From the NCBI RefSeq assembly GCF_012985465.1, contig NZ_JAAQWN010000006.1:372001-436000 (forward strand): 64,000 bases of DNA. The letters are read 5' to 3'. Numbering within the stretch: position 1 is the first letter of the stretch; every line of letters begins with the position of its first letter. Made by a program: the position numbers and the translations under genes. The stretch comes from Pseudomonas sp. WS 5079. GTDB taxonomy: Bacteria > Pseudomonadota > Gammaproteobacteria > Pseudomonadales > Pseudomonadaceae. Positions 17,790-26,474 of this stretch are shown here, piece after piece. The notes under the pieces were generated by a model, which did not search any database, was not told where the DNA came from, and saw nothing but the letters and a program-made list of their open reading frames with translations.

Positions 17790-18929
17790 ATGCCAGCTGC
17801 CTTCCCCCCCGATTCTGTTGGACTGGTCGTGCCCCAAGTGGCGCACTTCAGCGAACCCCTGGCCCTGGCCTGCGGTCGATCGCTGCCGGCCTATGACCTG
17901 ATCTATGAAACCTACGGCGAGTTGAACGCCACGGCCAGCAATGCCGTGCTGATCTGCCACGCCCTGTCCGGCCATCACCACGCCGCTGGCTACCACAGCG
18001 CCGACGAGCGCAAGCCCGGCTGGTGGGACAGCTGCATCGGCCCCGGCAAGCCCATCGACACCAACAAATTCTTTGTGGTCAGCCTGAACAACCTTGGCGG
18101 CTGCAATGGCTCCACCGGCCCCAGCAGCCTCAACCCGGAAACCGGCAAGCCGTTTGGCGCCGACTTCCCGGTACTGACCGTCGAAGACTGGGTGCACAGC
18201 CAGGCACGCCTGGCCGACCTGCTGGGCATCCAGCAATGGGCCGCGGTGATCGGCGGCAGCCTGGGCGGCATGCAGGCCCTGCAATGGACCATCACCTACC
18301 CCGACCGCGTGCGCCATTGCCTGGCCATCGCCTCGGCCCCCAAGTTGTCGGCGCAGAACATCGCCTTCAACGAAGTGGCGCGCCAGGCGATCCTCACCGA
18401 CCCCGAGTTCCACGGTGGTTCGTTCCAGGAAGCCGGGGTGATTCCCAAGCGCGGCTTGATGCTGGCGCGGATGGTTGGGCATATCACCTACCTGTCGGAT
18501 GACTCCATGGGCGAGAAATTCGGCCGTGGGCTCAAGAGCGAGAAGCTCAACTACGACTTCCACAGCGTCGAATTCCAGGTCGAAAGCTACTTGCGTTACC
18601 AGGGCGAGGAGTTTTCCGGGCGTTTTGACGCCAACACCTACCTGCTGATGACCAAGGCTTTGGACTACTTCGACCCGGCGGCAAACTTTGACGACGACCT
18701 GGCGAAGACCTTCGAGGGGGCCAGCGCCAAGTTCTGCGTGATGTCGTTCACCACCGACTGGCGCTTCTCGCCGGCCCGTTCGCGGGAGCTGGTGGATGCG
18801 CTGATGGCTGCGCGCAAAGACGTCTGCTACCTGGAGATCGACGCACCGCAAGGCCACGATGCCTTCCTGATCCCGATCCCGCGCTACCTGCAGGCCTTCA
18901 GCAATTACATGAACCGCATAACTTTGTGA
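17790..18929 (+). CDS. metX: Homoserine O-acyltransferase MetX (succinyl type in pseudomonads)
   Basis: 379 residues, alpha/beta hydrolase fold. The nucleophile Ser157 sits in GGSLGGMQALQW, and the catalytic His lies in the C-terminal GHDAFLI motif; the Asp is in FTTDWRFSP. It acylates homoserine at the start of methionine synthesis. Pseudomonas MetX enzymes are reported to use succinyl-CoA although the fold is that of acetyltransferases; substrate choice here is inferred from relatives, and from the adjacent metW, which accompanies succinylating MetX. Confidence 0.93.
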   Translation: MPAAFPPDSVGLVVPQVAHFSEPLALACGRSLPAYDLIYETYGELNATASNAVLICHALSGHHHAAGYHSADERKPGWWDSCIGPGKPIDTNKFFVVSLNNLGGCNGSTGPSSLNPETGKPFGADFPVLTVEDWVHSQARLADLLGIQQWAAVIGGSLGGMQALQWTITYPDRVRHCLAIASAPKLSAQNIAFNEVARQAILTDPEFHGGSFQEAGVIPKRGLMLARMVGHITYLSDDSMGEKFGRGLKSEKLNYDFHSVEFQVESYLRYQGEEFSGRFDANTYLLMTKALDYFDPAANFDDDLAKTFEGASAKFCVMSFTTDWRFSPARSRELVDALMAARKDVCYLEIDAPQGHDAFLIPIPRYLQAFSNYMNRITL

Positions 18930-18936
18930 GAACGCC

Positions 18937-19557
18937 ATGAGAGCCGACCTGGAAATCATCCAAGACTGGATCCCCGCCGGCAGCCGCGTGCTCGACCTGG
19001 GTTGCGGCGATGGCGAACTGCTGAGCTGGCTGCGCGACAACAAGCAAGTCACTGGCTATGGCCTGGAAAACGACCCGGACAACATCGCCCAGTGCGTGGC
19101 CAAGGGCATCAACGTGATCGAGCAGGACCTGGACAAGGGCCTGGGCAACTTTGCCAGCAACAGCTTCGATATCGTGGTGATGACCCAGGCCCTGCAGGCC
19201 GTGCACTATCCGGACCGGATCCTCGACGAGATGTTGCGCGTCGGCCGCCAGTGCATCATCACCTTCCCCAACTTCGGCCACTGGCGCTGCCGCTGGTACC
19301 TGGCCACCAAGGGCCGGATGCCGGTATCGGACTTCTTGCCGTACACCTGGTACAACACGCCCAACATTCACTTCTGCACCTTCGAGGACTTCGAAGCACT
19401 GTGCAGCGGGCGCGAAGCCAAGGTGATCAACCGCCTTGCCGTCGATCAACAGCATCGCCACGGCTGGGCGAGTAAGCTATGGCCTAATCTTTTGGGTGAA
19501 ATCGGGATTTATCGGGTCAGCAGTCCTGGCCTGACCGACCACCAGATTGCCGTCTAA
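18937..19557 (+). CDS. metW: Methionine biosynthesis protein MetW
   Basis: 206 residues. SAM-dependent methyltransferase-like fold with the glycine-rich loop VLDLGCGDGELLSWL. It is required alongside MetX for homoserine acylation in several proteobacteria. The gene begins seven bases after metX, so the two are presumably co-transcribed. No methylation substrate is known. Confidence 0.93.
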   Translation: MRADLEIIQDWIPAGSRVLDLGCGDGELLSWLRDNKQVTGYGLENDPDNIAQCVAKGINVIEQDLDKGLGNFASNSFDIVVMTQALQAVHYPDRILDEMLRVGRQCIITFPNFGHWRCRWYLATKGRMPVSDFLPYTWYNTPNIHFCTFEDFEALCSGREAKVINRLAVDQQHRHGWASKLWPNLLGEIGIYRVSSPGLTDHQIAV

Positions 19558-19578
19558 CCATTTTCGAGGAGGACGATC

Positions 19579-20013
19579 ATGAGTCGCCTGGCTATTTTTC
19601 TACTCACCGCCTGCCTGGGCGCCAGTGCCATGGCCGCCGGCCCTATCGACAGCAATCGGCAGAAGGCATTTGGTGATATCACCGTGCACTACAGCACCTT
19701 CACCTCCAGCTTCCTACAACCCGAGACAGCCCAGGCCGTGGGCGTGGTGCGCAGCAAGAACAAGGGCATGATCAACGTTTCGGTGATCAAGGGCGTGGAG
19801 CCCGTGGCGGCGCAAGTGACCGGCACGATCAAGGACCTGACCGGCAAAAGTGAAATGCTGACCTTCAAGCAAATCACCGAAAAAGGCGCGATCTACTACC
19901 TCGCCCCCTACTCGGTGCCGCAGCAGGAATTCCGCACTTTTACCATCAATGTTGAAACCGGCGGCAAGGCCCACGGTTTCAGTTTCACCCAAGAACTGTT
20001 CCCGGCCGAATAA
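19579..20013 (+). CDS. DUF4426 domain-containing secreted protein
   Basis: 144 residues with a signal peptide (about 1-20, cleavage after AMAAG-type site). The remaining domain is beta-rich and matches my recollection of DUF4426, a family conserved next to metW and rdgB in Pseudomonas and relatives. Function unknown; a periplasmic location is predicted. An AGGAGG ribosome site precedes the ATG. Its stop overlaps the rdgB start (TAATG). Confidence 0.85.
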   Translation: MSRLAIFLLTACLGASAMAAGPIDSNRQKAFGDITVHYSTFTSSFLQPETAQAVGVVRSKNKGMINVSVIKGVEPVAAQVTGTIKDLTGKSEMLTFKQITEKGAIYYLAPYSVPQQEFRTFTINVETGGKAHGFSFTQELFPAE

Positions 20014-20606
20014 TGAACCTGACACAACTCGTACTGGCCAGCCATAACGCCGGCAAACTCAAGGAACTCCAGGCCATGCTCGGCGAATCGGTGCAATTGC
20101 GCTCGATTGGCGAGTTCAGCCAGGTGGAGCCGGAAGAGACCGGCCTGTCGTTCGTCGAGAACGCCATCCTCAAGGCCCGCAATGCCGCGCGCATTTCCGG
20201 CCTGCCGGCACTGGCCGACGATTCGGGCCTGGCGGTGGACTTCCTCGGCGGCGCTCCTGGCATCTACTCGGCGCGCTATGCCGACGGCAAAGGCGACGCG
20301 GCGAACAACGCCAAGCTGCTGGACGCCCTCAAGGACGTGCCGGACGCGATGCGCGGCGCGCAGTTTGTCTGCGTGCTGGCGCTGGTGCGGCATGCCGACG
20401 ACCCGCTGCCGATCCTCTGCGAAGGCTTGTGGCACGGGCGCATCCTGCATACGGCCAGCGGCGAGCACGGGTTTGGCTATGACCCGTTGTTCTGGGTGCC
20501 GGAGCGCAATGTGTCCAGCGCCCAACTGAGCCCCGCCGACAAGAACCAGATCAGCCACCGCGCCCGCGCAATGGATTTGCTGCGCCAGCGCCTGGGCTTG
20601 AAATGA
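20013..20606 (+). CDS. rdgB: XTP/dITP diphosphatase (Ham1 family)
   Basis: 197 residues. It hydrolyses non-canonical purine nucleotides (XTP, dITP) to monophosphates, keeping them out of DNA. Characteristic motifs: the N-terminal LASHNAGKLKEL, ADDSGLAVDFLGGAPGIYSA, and the C-terminal FGYDPLFWVP and NQISHRARA. It overlaps the DUF4426 gene by one base and hemW by four (ATGA), so it is part of a tight operon. Confidence 0.96.
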   Translation: MNLTQLVLASHNAGKLKELQAMLGESVQLRSIGEFSQVEPEETGLSFVENAILKARNAARISGLPALADDSGLAVDFLGGAPGIYSARYADGKGDAANNAKLLDALKDVPDAMRGAQFVCVLALVRHADDPLPILCEGLWHGRILHTASGEHGFGYDPLFWVPERNVSSAQLSPADKNQISHRARAMDLLRQRLGLK

Positions 20607-21805
20607 CCCACAACACCTCCGCGCAGCCCCTGATCCTCGGTGGCGCGCAAACACCTCGGGCGGCCTTGCCAGTGCTGCCGCCCCTGGCGCTGTACATCCA
20701 CATCCCGTGGTGCGTGCGTAAATGCCCCTATTGCGACTTCAACTCCCACACCGCCAGCAAGGTGTTGCCGGAAGAAGAGTATGTCGACGCGCTGCTGGCG
20801 GACCTGGATCAGGACCTGCACGCGGTGTATGGCCGCGAGTTGAGTTCGATCTTCTTTGGCGGCGGCACGCCAAGCCTGTTCAGTGCGGCGGCGCTGGGCC
20901 GGTTGCTGGAGGGCGTGGAGCAACGTATCCGGTTTGCCAGCGATATCGAAATCACCCTGGAAGCCAACCCCGGCACCTTCGAGCAAGAGAAGTTCGTCGC
21001 CTACCGCAAGCTGGGGATCAATCGCCTGTCGATTGGCATCCAGAGCTTCCAGCAGGAAAAGCTCAAGGCCTTGGGCCGCATCCACAACGGCGACGAAGCC
21101 GTACGCGCCGCCGGCATGGCACGCCAGGCCGGGTTCGATAACTTCAACCTGGACCTGATGCACGGTTTGCCCGATCAATCCCTGGACGACGCCTTGGGCG
21201 ACCTGCGCCAGGCGATTGCGCTCAAGCCGACCCATCTGTCGTGGTACCAACTGACCCTGGAACCCAACACCGTATTTTGGAACCAGCCGCCGACGCTGCC
21301 GGAAGACGACACCCTGTGGGATATCCAGGAAGCCGGCCAGGCCCTGCTCGCCGAACACGGCTACGCGCAATATGAAGTCTCGGCCTACGCCCAGCCGGGC
21401 CGACCCGCGCGGCATAACCTCAATTACTGGAGTTTTGGCGACTTTATCGGCATCGGCGCCGGCGCCCACGGCAAGCTCAGCCATCCAGACGGGCGCATCG
21501 TGCGCACCTGGAAGACCCGCGCACCGAAGGACTACCTCAACCCGGCAAAAAGCTTCCAGGCAGGCATGAAAGAGCTGACCAACGAGGAACTGCCCTTCGA
21601 GTTCCTGATGAACGCCCTGCGCCTGACCGAGGGCGTGGAAGCCAAGCTGTATGCCGAGCGCACCGGCCTGGACCTGGCCAGCCTGGATCAAGCCCGCAGG
21701 GATGCCGAACAAAGTGGCTTATTGCAGGTCGAACCGTCACGCCTGGCGGCCACGGACCGTGGGCAACTCTTTCTCAATGACCTGCTGCAGAAGTTTTTGA
21801 GCTGA
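20603..21805 (+). CDS. hemW: Radical SAM heme chaperone HemW
   Basis: 400 residues. The radical SAM cluster motif is Cys37-x3-Cys41-x2-Cys44 (CVRKCPYCDF). The HemW-specific HNxxYW motif (RHNLNYWSFGDF), which distinguishes it from the coproporphyrinogen oxidase HemN, is present. It inserts heme into target proteins such as respiratory enzymes. The C-terminal HemN-type domain is complete. Translationally coupled to rdgB. Confidence 0.93.
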   Translation: MTHNTSAQPLILGGAQTPRAALPVLPPLALYIHIPWCVRKCPYCDFNSHTASKVLPEEEYVDALLADLDQDLHAVYGRELSSIFFGGGTPSLFSAAALGRLLEGVEQRIRFASDIEITLEANPGTFEQEKFVAYRKLGINRLSIGIQSFQQEKLKALGRIHNGDEAVRAAGMARQAGFDNFNLDLMHGLPDQSLDDALGDLRQAIALKPTHLSWYQLTLEPNTVFWNQPPTLPEDDTLWDIQEAGQALLAEHGYAQYEVSAYAQPGRPARHNLNYWSFGDFIGIGAGAHGKLSHPDGRIVRTWKTRAPKDYLNPAKSFQAGMKELTNEELPFEFLMNALRLTEGVEAKLYAERTGLDLASLDQARRDAEQSGLLQVEPSRLAATDRGQLFLNDLLQKFLS

Positions 21806-21823
21806 TCGCTCTAAGGAAATCGA

Positions 21824-22147
21824 ATGGATCTGGTACTCGACCTGCTCGCCACCGTATCCCGCTGGAGCCGTAGCAACCTGTCGGAAATATCCCTGGCGCT
21901 GGTAGGCTGCCTGTTGGTGCTATTCGGCGCCGACATCAAGGGCTGGGTCGAAGCGCGCCTGGGCAGCATCGCCGGCGCCTTGCGCGTACCGTTGATGGCC
22001 CTGCTGTGCATGATCGGCAGCGGCGCCGCGCTGATCTACGCCACGCCGTGGATTGTGCGGGGGTTGAGCCAGTTCAATAACTACAGCCTGGCACCGGTGC
22101 TGTTGGTGGTGCTGGTGTTGATTGGCGTGGTTGCCGACCGTCGCTGA
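21824..22147 (+). CDS. DUF3392 small membrane protein
   Basis: 107 residues with about three hydrophobic helices (around 22-40, 53-75 and 86-105). It resembles the DUF3392 family, found mostly in gammaproteobacteria next to hemW. Function unknown. A strong AAGGAAA ribosome site precedes the ATG. It is the last gene of the metX-to-hemW run and is followed by a REPIN. Confidence 0.82.
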   Translation: MDLVLDLLATVSRWSRSNLSEISLALVGCLLVLFGADIKGWVEARLGSIAGALRVPLMALLCMIGSGAALIYATPWIVRGLSQFNNYSLAPVLLVVLVLIGVVADRR

Positions 22148-22170
22148 CTCAAAGCCCACCACAAAACAAC

Positions 22171-22259
22171 TGTAGGAGCTGGCTTGCCTGCGATAGCATC
22201 ACCTCGGTGTATCAGTGATACCCAAGTGACGCTATCGCAGGCAAGCCAGCTCCTACAGT
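22171..22259. repeat. REPIN, GAGCTGGCTTGCCTGCGAT type
   Basis: Two long inverted arms (TGTAGGAGCTGGCTTGCCTG and complement) around a centre that shares a GCATCACCTCGGTGT block with the element at 12873. Located between convergent DUF3392 and trmB genes. Confidence 0.87.
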
Positions 22260-22285
22260 TGGTCGCATTCCAGTTTTCTGGCTGA

Positions 22286-23011
22286 TCAAGCCAGCTTTTC
22301 GAACTTCAAATCCCAAACCCCATGCCCCAACCGCTCGCCACGGCGTTCGAACTTGGTGATCGGACGTTCGGCCGGGCGTGGTACGCACTGACCATCTTCG
22401 GCCAGGTTGCGGTAGCCAGGGGCGACGTTCATCACTTCCAGCATGTACTGCGCATACGGTTCCCAATCGGTGGCCATGTGCAGGATGCCGCCCACCTTGA
22501 GCTTGCTGCGCACCAGTTCCGCGAAGGACGCCTGGACGATACGGCGCTTGTGGTGACGACTCTTGTGCCATGGATCCGGGAAAAACAGCATCAGGCGGTC
22601 GAGGCTGTTGTCGGCGATGCAGCGGTTAAGCACTTCGATCGCATCGCAGTCATAGACCCGCAGGTTTTTCAGGCCCTGGGTCAGCACGCCGTTAAGCAGC
22701 GCGCCCACGCCCGGACGGTGCACTTCCACGCCGATAAAGTCTTGCTCGGGCGACGCCGCAGCCATTTCCAGCAGGGAATGGCCCATGCCGAAGCCGATTT
22801 CCAGGGAGCGCGGGGCCGAACGGCCAAACACCTGGTCGAAGTCCACCGGCGCATCGGCCAGGGGCAGGACGAACAGCGGCGTGCCCTGGTCCAGGCCCTT
22901 TTGCTGGCCTTCGGTCATGCGCCCGGCACGCATCACAAAACTCTTGATGCGGCGGTGCTTGGACTCGTCGCCTTCTTCCACGGGGTTCGGCGTTTCGTTT
23001 GATTCAGTCAT
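22286..23011 (-). CDS. trmB: tRNA (guanine-N7)-methyltransferase TrmB
   Basis: 241 residues. It methylates G46 of tRNA. Signatures: the SAM site (LEIGFGMGHSLLEMA), GVEVHRPGVGALL, and the catalytic FPDPWHKSRHHKRR motif. The ATG at 23011 has a TAAGAG ribosome site; an in-frame TTG lies one codon upstream and is less likely. It lies 9 bases downstream of thiG on the same strand and may be co-transcribed with it. Confidence 0.95.
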   Translation of the reverse strand: MTESNETPNPVEEGDESKHRRIKSFVMRAGRMTEGQQKGLDQGTPLFVLPLADAPVDFDQVFGRSAPRSLEIGFGMGHSLLEMAAASPEQDFIGVEVHRPGVGALLNGVLTQGLKNLRVYDCDAIEVLNRCIADNSLDRLMLFFPDPWHKSRHHKRRIVQASFAELVRSKLKVGGILHMATDWEPYAQYMLEVMNVAPGYRNLAEDGQCVPRPAERPITKFERRGERLGHGVWDLKFEKLA

Positions 23012-23020
23012 CAATGGCTC

Positions 23021-23815
23021 TTACTTGATCAGACCATCCAGCGGCGAGGAGGCGCTGGCGTAAAGTTTTTTTGGCATACGCCCGGCGAGGTACGCCAGGC
23101 GGCCAGCGACAATCGCGTGTTTCATGGCTTCGGCCATCATGATCGGCTGTTGCGCATTGGCGATGGCCGAGTTCATCAGCACCGCTTCGCAGCCGAGTTC
23201 CATGGCGATGGTGGCATCGGACGCGGTACCGACGCCGGCATCCACCAGCACCGGGATCTTGGCTTCTTCGAGGATGATCTGCAGGTTGTACGGGTTGCAG
23301 ATCCCCAGGCCAGTACCGATCAGGCCGGCCAGCGGCATGACCGCGATGCAGCCGATCTCGGCCAGTTGGCGGGCGATGATCGGGTCATCGCTGGTGTAGA
23401 CCATCACGTCGAACCCTTCCTTGACCAGGGTTTCGGCGGCCTTGAGGGTTTCGATCACGTTGGGGAACAGGGTTTTCTGGTCCGCCAGCACTTCCAGCTT
23501 CACCAGGTTGTGGCCGTCGAGCAGCTCACGGGCCAGGCGGCAGGTGCGCACAGCTTCGATGGCGTCGTAGCAACCGGCAGTGTTGGGCAGGATGGTGTAG
23601 CGATCCGGCGGCAGGATATCCAGCAAGTTCGGTTCGCCCGGGTTCTGGCCGATATTGGTGCGGCGCACAGCCACCGTCACGATTTCGGCGCCCGAGGCTT
23701 CGATAGCCAGGCGGGTTTCTTCCATGTCGCGGTACTTGCCGGTGCCTACCAGCAAACGCGACTGGTAGGTACGACCGGCCAGGACGAAGGGCTTGTCGCT
23801 ACGAACGATGCTCAT
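23021..23815 (-). CDS. thiG: Thiazole synthase ThiG
   Basis: 264 residues, TIM-barrel. It forms the thiazole phosphate ring of thiamine from DXP, ThiS thiocarboxylate and dehydroglycine. The Schiff-base lysine lies in LVKLEVL; the phosphate-binding loops (GSGLGICNPY-like LIGTGLGICNPYNL, and DAGVGTASDA) are clear. The start at 23815 has a GAGGATT site. It directly follows thiS on the same strand, and the two products act together. Confidence 0.96.
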   Translation of the reverse strand: MSIVRSDKPFVLAGRTYQSRLLVGTGKYRDMEETRLAIEASGAEIVTVAVRRTNIGQNPGEPNLLDILPPDRYTILPNTAGCYDAIEAVRTCRLARELLDGHNLVKLEVLADQKTLFPNVIETLKAAETLVKEGFDVMVYTSDDPIIARQLAEIGCIAVMPLAGLIGTGLGICNPYNLQIILEEAKIPVLVDAGVGTASDATIAMELGCEAVLMNSAIANAQQPIMMAEAMKHAIVAGRLAYLAGRMPKKLYASASSPLDGLIK

Positions 23816-23870
23816 GGGAAATCCTCGAGTTGGGGTGAGGTTCTGCAGAATCCGGGTAGTTGCCGCAGGG

Positions 23871-24071
23871 CTAGCCGCCGCCGATGGCGTGGACCACTTC
23901 AACCTGATCGCCTTCGGTGAGGGCGGTTTCGGTGTGCTGGCTACGCGGGACGATATCCTGGTTGAGCTCCACTGCGACGCGACGTCCGGTCAGTTCCAGA
24001 CGGGTCAGCAGGGCCGCGACGGTTTCACCGTCGGGCAGTTCATAGGATTCGCCGTTCAATTGAATGCGCAT
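23871..24071 (-). CDS. thiS: Sulfur carrier protein ThiS
   Basis: 66 residues, ubiquitin-like fold. The protein ends in AIGGG, so the glycine tail needed for adenylation and thiocarboxylate formation is present. It delivers sulfur to ThiG. The start at 24071 (MRIQLNGE) matches the family; an ATG five codons upstream is also possible, and neither has a strong ribosome site. Confidence 0.9.
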   Translation of the reverse strand: MRIQLNGESYELPDGETVAALLTRLELTGRRVAVELNQDIVPRSQHTETALTEGDQVEVVHAIGGG

Positions 24072-24142
24072 GCCACGGGCCGCCATCGTTTTTAGGGGCC
24101 AGCATTCTAGCCTGATCGTGACCTGAAGGTCAGCTACAAGCG

Positions 24143-24523
24143 TCAGGCGGTCAGTTGCAGGCGCCAGGCGGCGAGCCCCAGGCACAGCCAGCCAATCAGG
24201 AACGCCAGGCCGCCAAACGGCGTGATGATCCCCAGCTTGCCAATGCCGATGGTGGTCAGCAGGTACAGGCTGCCGGAGAACAGCAAGATGCCGATGCTGA
24301 ACGACACACCGGCCCAGAGCACCAGGCGCCCGGGCACATGCGCGGCCAGCAAGGCCACGCCAAACAACGCCAGGGCGTGCACCAGTTGGTAGGTCACGCC
24401 GGTGTGGAATATCGCCAGGTATTCAGCCGTCAGGCTTTTTTTCAGGCCATGGGCGGCGAACGCGCCGAGGGCAACACCGGTAAAGCCGAAAAAGGCCGCC
24501 AACATCAGAAAGCCACGCAGCAT
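24143..24523 (-). CDS. DUF423 family membrane protein (YgdD-like)
   Basis: 126 residues with about four membrane helices. The motif GFTGVALGAFAAHGLK in the first helix and FHTGVTYQLVHALAL in the second are typical of DUF423. Function unknown. It is divergent from mtgA and probably precedes thiS-thiG-trmB on the same strand, with 71 bases between. Confidence 0.9.
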   Translation of the reverse strand: MLRGFLMLAAFFGFTGVALGAFAAHGLKKSLTAEYLAIFHTGVTYQLVHALALFGVALLAAHVPGRLVLWAGVSFSIGILLFSGSLYLLTTIGIGKLGIITPFGGLAFLIGWLCLGLAAWRLQLTA

Positions 24524-24597
24524 GAGGAACTCCAGTCAGACTCAAAGGGCCGGGTCTGTATAATGGCCCGCTCAACGGGTTCGGCCAAGCCATCTCT

Positions 24598-25320
24598 ATG
24601 CTGCGTGTCCTCTTCAGTCGTTTTCTCAAAGTCGTGAAATGGTTTGTCATCGGCAGCGTTTTGCTGGTGCTGCTGTTTCGTGTCGTCCCGCCGCCGTTTA
24701 CCGCACTGATGGTCGAGCGCAAGATCGAGTCCTGGGTCGATGGCGAGCCCATTGACCTGCAACGTACCTGGGTGCCGTGGGATGAGATCTCCGATGACTT
24801 GAAAGTCGCGGTGATGGCCGGCGAGGACCAGCGCTTCCCACAGCATTGGGGTTTTGACTTCGGGGCGATCCAGGCTGCGCTGCTGCATAACGAGCGCGGC
24901 GGCTCGATTCGCGGCGCCAGTACGCTGAGCCAGCAGGTATCGAAAAACCTGTTCCTGTGGGCCGGCCGCAGTTATGTGCGCAAGGGCCTGGAAGCCTGGT
25001 TTACCGGGCTGATCGAAATCCTCTGGCCCAAGCAGCGGATCCTTGAGGTGTACCTCAACAGCGTGGAATGGGACGAAGGTGTGTTTGGCGCAGAGGCGGC
25101 AGCGCGGCATCATTTTGGCGTGGGTGCCAAGGGGCTTTCGCGGCAGCAGGCCAGTTATCTGGCAGCGGTACTGCCCAATCCAAGGGTGTGGAGTGCCAGC
25201 CATCCGACGGCGTATGTGGCGCGGCGGGCGGCGTGGATTCGCCAGCAGATGGGGCAGTTGGGTGGTACTGGCTATTTGAATGAGCTGAACAGTACGCGAA
25301 AGGCGCCGTGGGCCAACTGA
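24598..25320 (+). CDS. mtgA: Monofunctional biosynthetic peptidoglycan transglycosylase
   Basis: 240 residues. One N-terminal membrane anchor (about 12-32) is followed by a GT51 domain. The catalytic glutamate lies in AGEDQRFPQHWGFD; the second signature is RGASTLSQQVSKNLFL, and KQRILEVYLNSVEWDEGVFG follows. It polymerises lipid II into glycan strands on the periplasmic face. It has no transpeptidase domain, as expected for MtgA. Confidence 0.95.
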   Translation: MLRVLFSRFLKVVKWFVIGSVLLVLLFRVVPPPFTALMVERKIESWVDGEPIDLQRTWVPWDEISDDLKVAVMAGEDQRFPQHWGFDFGAIQAALLHNERGGSIRGASTLSQQVSKNLFLWAGRSYVRKGLEAWFTGLIEILWPKQRILEVYLNSVEWDEGVFGAEAAARHHFGVGAKGLSRQQASYLAAVLPNPRVWSASHPTAYVARRAAWIRQQMGQLGGTGYLNELNSTRKAPWAN

Positions 25321-25334
25321 CGCAACATAAAACC

Positions 25335-25421
25335 TGTAGGAGCCGGCTTGCTGGCGATGGCGCTGTATCAGCCAATCATTGAGAGCCGGTAGATCGCCAT
25401 CGCCGGCAAGCCGGCTCCTAC
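25335..25421. repeat. REP inverted pair, GCCGGCTTGCTGGCGATGG type
   Basis: Inverted arms around a central segment of about 30 bases, located between convergent mtgA and rpoH. The left arm carries CTGGCG where the right arm implies CCGGCG, a single mismatch in the stem. Confidence 0.83.
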
Positions 25422-25437
25422 AGGGGCGCGGCACGAA

Positions 25438-25474
25438 CAAAAATGCCCCGAGCTTTCGATCGGGGCATTTTTTT
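25438..25474 (-). terminator. Rho-independent terminator after rpoH
   Basis: Stem AAAATGCCCCGA / TCGGGGCATTTT with an eight-base loop and flanking A and T runs on both sides, so it can work in both directions. It lies 16 bases past the rpoH stop and after the mtgA REP element. Confidence 0.88.
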
Positions 25475-25490
25475 GCTCGTTCGTTGCGTG

Positions 25491-26345
25491 TTAGGCGGCG
25501 ATCGACAGTTTCAGCTTATTCATCGCGCTCTTCTCAAGCTGACGAATACGCTCGGCCGACACATTGTACTTTTGCGCCAGGTCGTGCAGCGTGGCTTTTT
25601 CTTCTGCCAGCCAGCGCTGGTAGAGGATGTCACGGCTGCGGTCGTCCAGCACTTCCAGTGCTTCGTGCAGATTGTGATTGGAGTTGTCGCTCCAATCGGC
25701 ATCTTCCAGTTGACGCGCCGGGTCATACCGGTGGTCTTCCAGATAGTTGGCCGGCGATTGGAAAGCACTGTCGTCGTCCGCTTCAGCGGCCGGGTCAAAG
25801 GCCATGTCATGGCCGGTCAGGCGACTTTCCATCTCGCGCACTTCCCGAGGCTCCACGCCGAGGCTTTCGGCCACACGATGGACTTCCTCGTTGTTCAGCC
25901 ACGCCAGGCGTTTTTTCTGGCTGCGCAGGTTGAAGAACAGCTTGCGCTGGGCCTTGGTGGTCGCCACTTTCACAATGCGCCAGTTGCGCAGGATGAACTC
26001 GTGGATTTCCGCCTTGATCCAGTGCACGGCGAACGACACCAGGCGCACACCCATTTCCGGGTTGAAGCGTTTCACAGCCTTCATCAGGCCGACGTTGCCT
26101 TCCTGGATCAGGTCAGCCTGGGCCAGGCCGTAGCCGCTATAGCTACGGGCGATATGTACGACAAAACGCAGGTGGGCGAGCACCATCTGCCGAGCCGCCC
26201 CCAAATCCTGCTCATAGTAGAGACTCTCGGCCAGTTCACGCTCCTGCTCGGGCGTCAGCAATGGAATGCTGTTGACCGTGTGCACATAGGCTTCCAGGTT
26301 CGCGCCTGGGACCAGAGCATAAGCAGGTTGCAAAGAAGTGGTCAT
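25491..26345 (-). CDS. rpoH: RNA polymerase sigma factor RpoH (sigma-32)
   Basis: 284 residues. Heat-shock sigma factor. The RpoH box is visible (QRKLFFNLRSQKKR), as are region 2 (DLIQEGNVGLMKAVKRF) and the region 4 helix-turn-helix (LAQKYNVSAERIRQLE). The ATG at 26345 is preceded by GGAGGTT, and the product starts MTTSLQPAYALVPG like other Pseudomonas RpoH proteins. An in-frame ATG 24 codons upstream lies in the promoter leader. A sigma-E-type promoter is found at 26395-26422. Confidence 0.97.
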   Translation of the reverse strand: MTTSLQPAYALVPGANLEAYVHTVNSIPLLTPEQERELAESLYYEQDLGAARQMVLAHLRFVVHIARSYSGYGLAQADLIQEGNVGLMKAVKRFNPEMGVRLVSFAVHWIKAEIHEFILRNWRIVKVATTKAQRKLFFNLRSQKKRLAWLNNEEVHRVAESLGVEPREVREMESRLTGHDMAFDPAAEADDDSAFQSPANYLEDHRYDPARQLEDADWSDNSNHNLHEALEVLDDRSRDILYQRWLAEEKATLHDLAQKYNVSAERIRQLEKSAMNKLKLSIAA

Positions 26346-26394
26346 ACGAAAAAACCTCCGACTCACATAACTCGTGCAGTTCAGCACTGCGAAA

Positions 26395-26422
26395 ATTGAC
26401 CGGAAACCGTAGGACAAGTTCC
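26395..26422 (-). promoter_or_regulatory. Candidate AlgU/sigma-E promoter of rpoH
   Basis: On the minus strand GGAACTT (26422-26416) is followed after exactly 16 bases by TCAAT (26399-26395). This matches the extracytoplasmic stress consensus GAACTT-N16-TCnnA. It lies about 50 bases upstream of the rpoH start. Transcription of rpoH by AlgU has been reported in Pseudomonas. Function here is inferred from the match. Confidence 0.65.
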
Positions 26423-26474
26423 CTAAACCACTGATACGGTCAATACAAACGAAACCACATTAATCTGACATTAA

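Noticed and set aside
23012..23014. TTG as start of trmB
   Set aside because: The ATG directly after it has better spacing to TAAGAG; the difference is one residue.
24072..24142. TPP riboswitch before thiS
   Set aside because: I see no THI-box sequence or structure; the gap is only 71 bases and follows the DUF423 gene.
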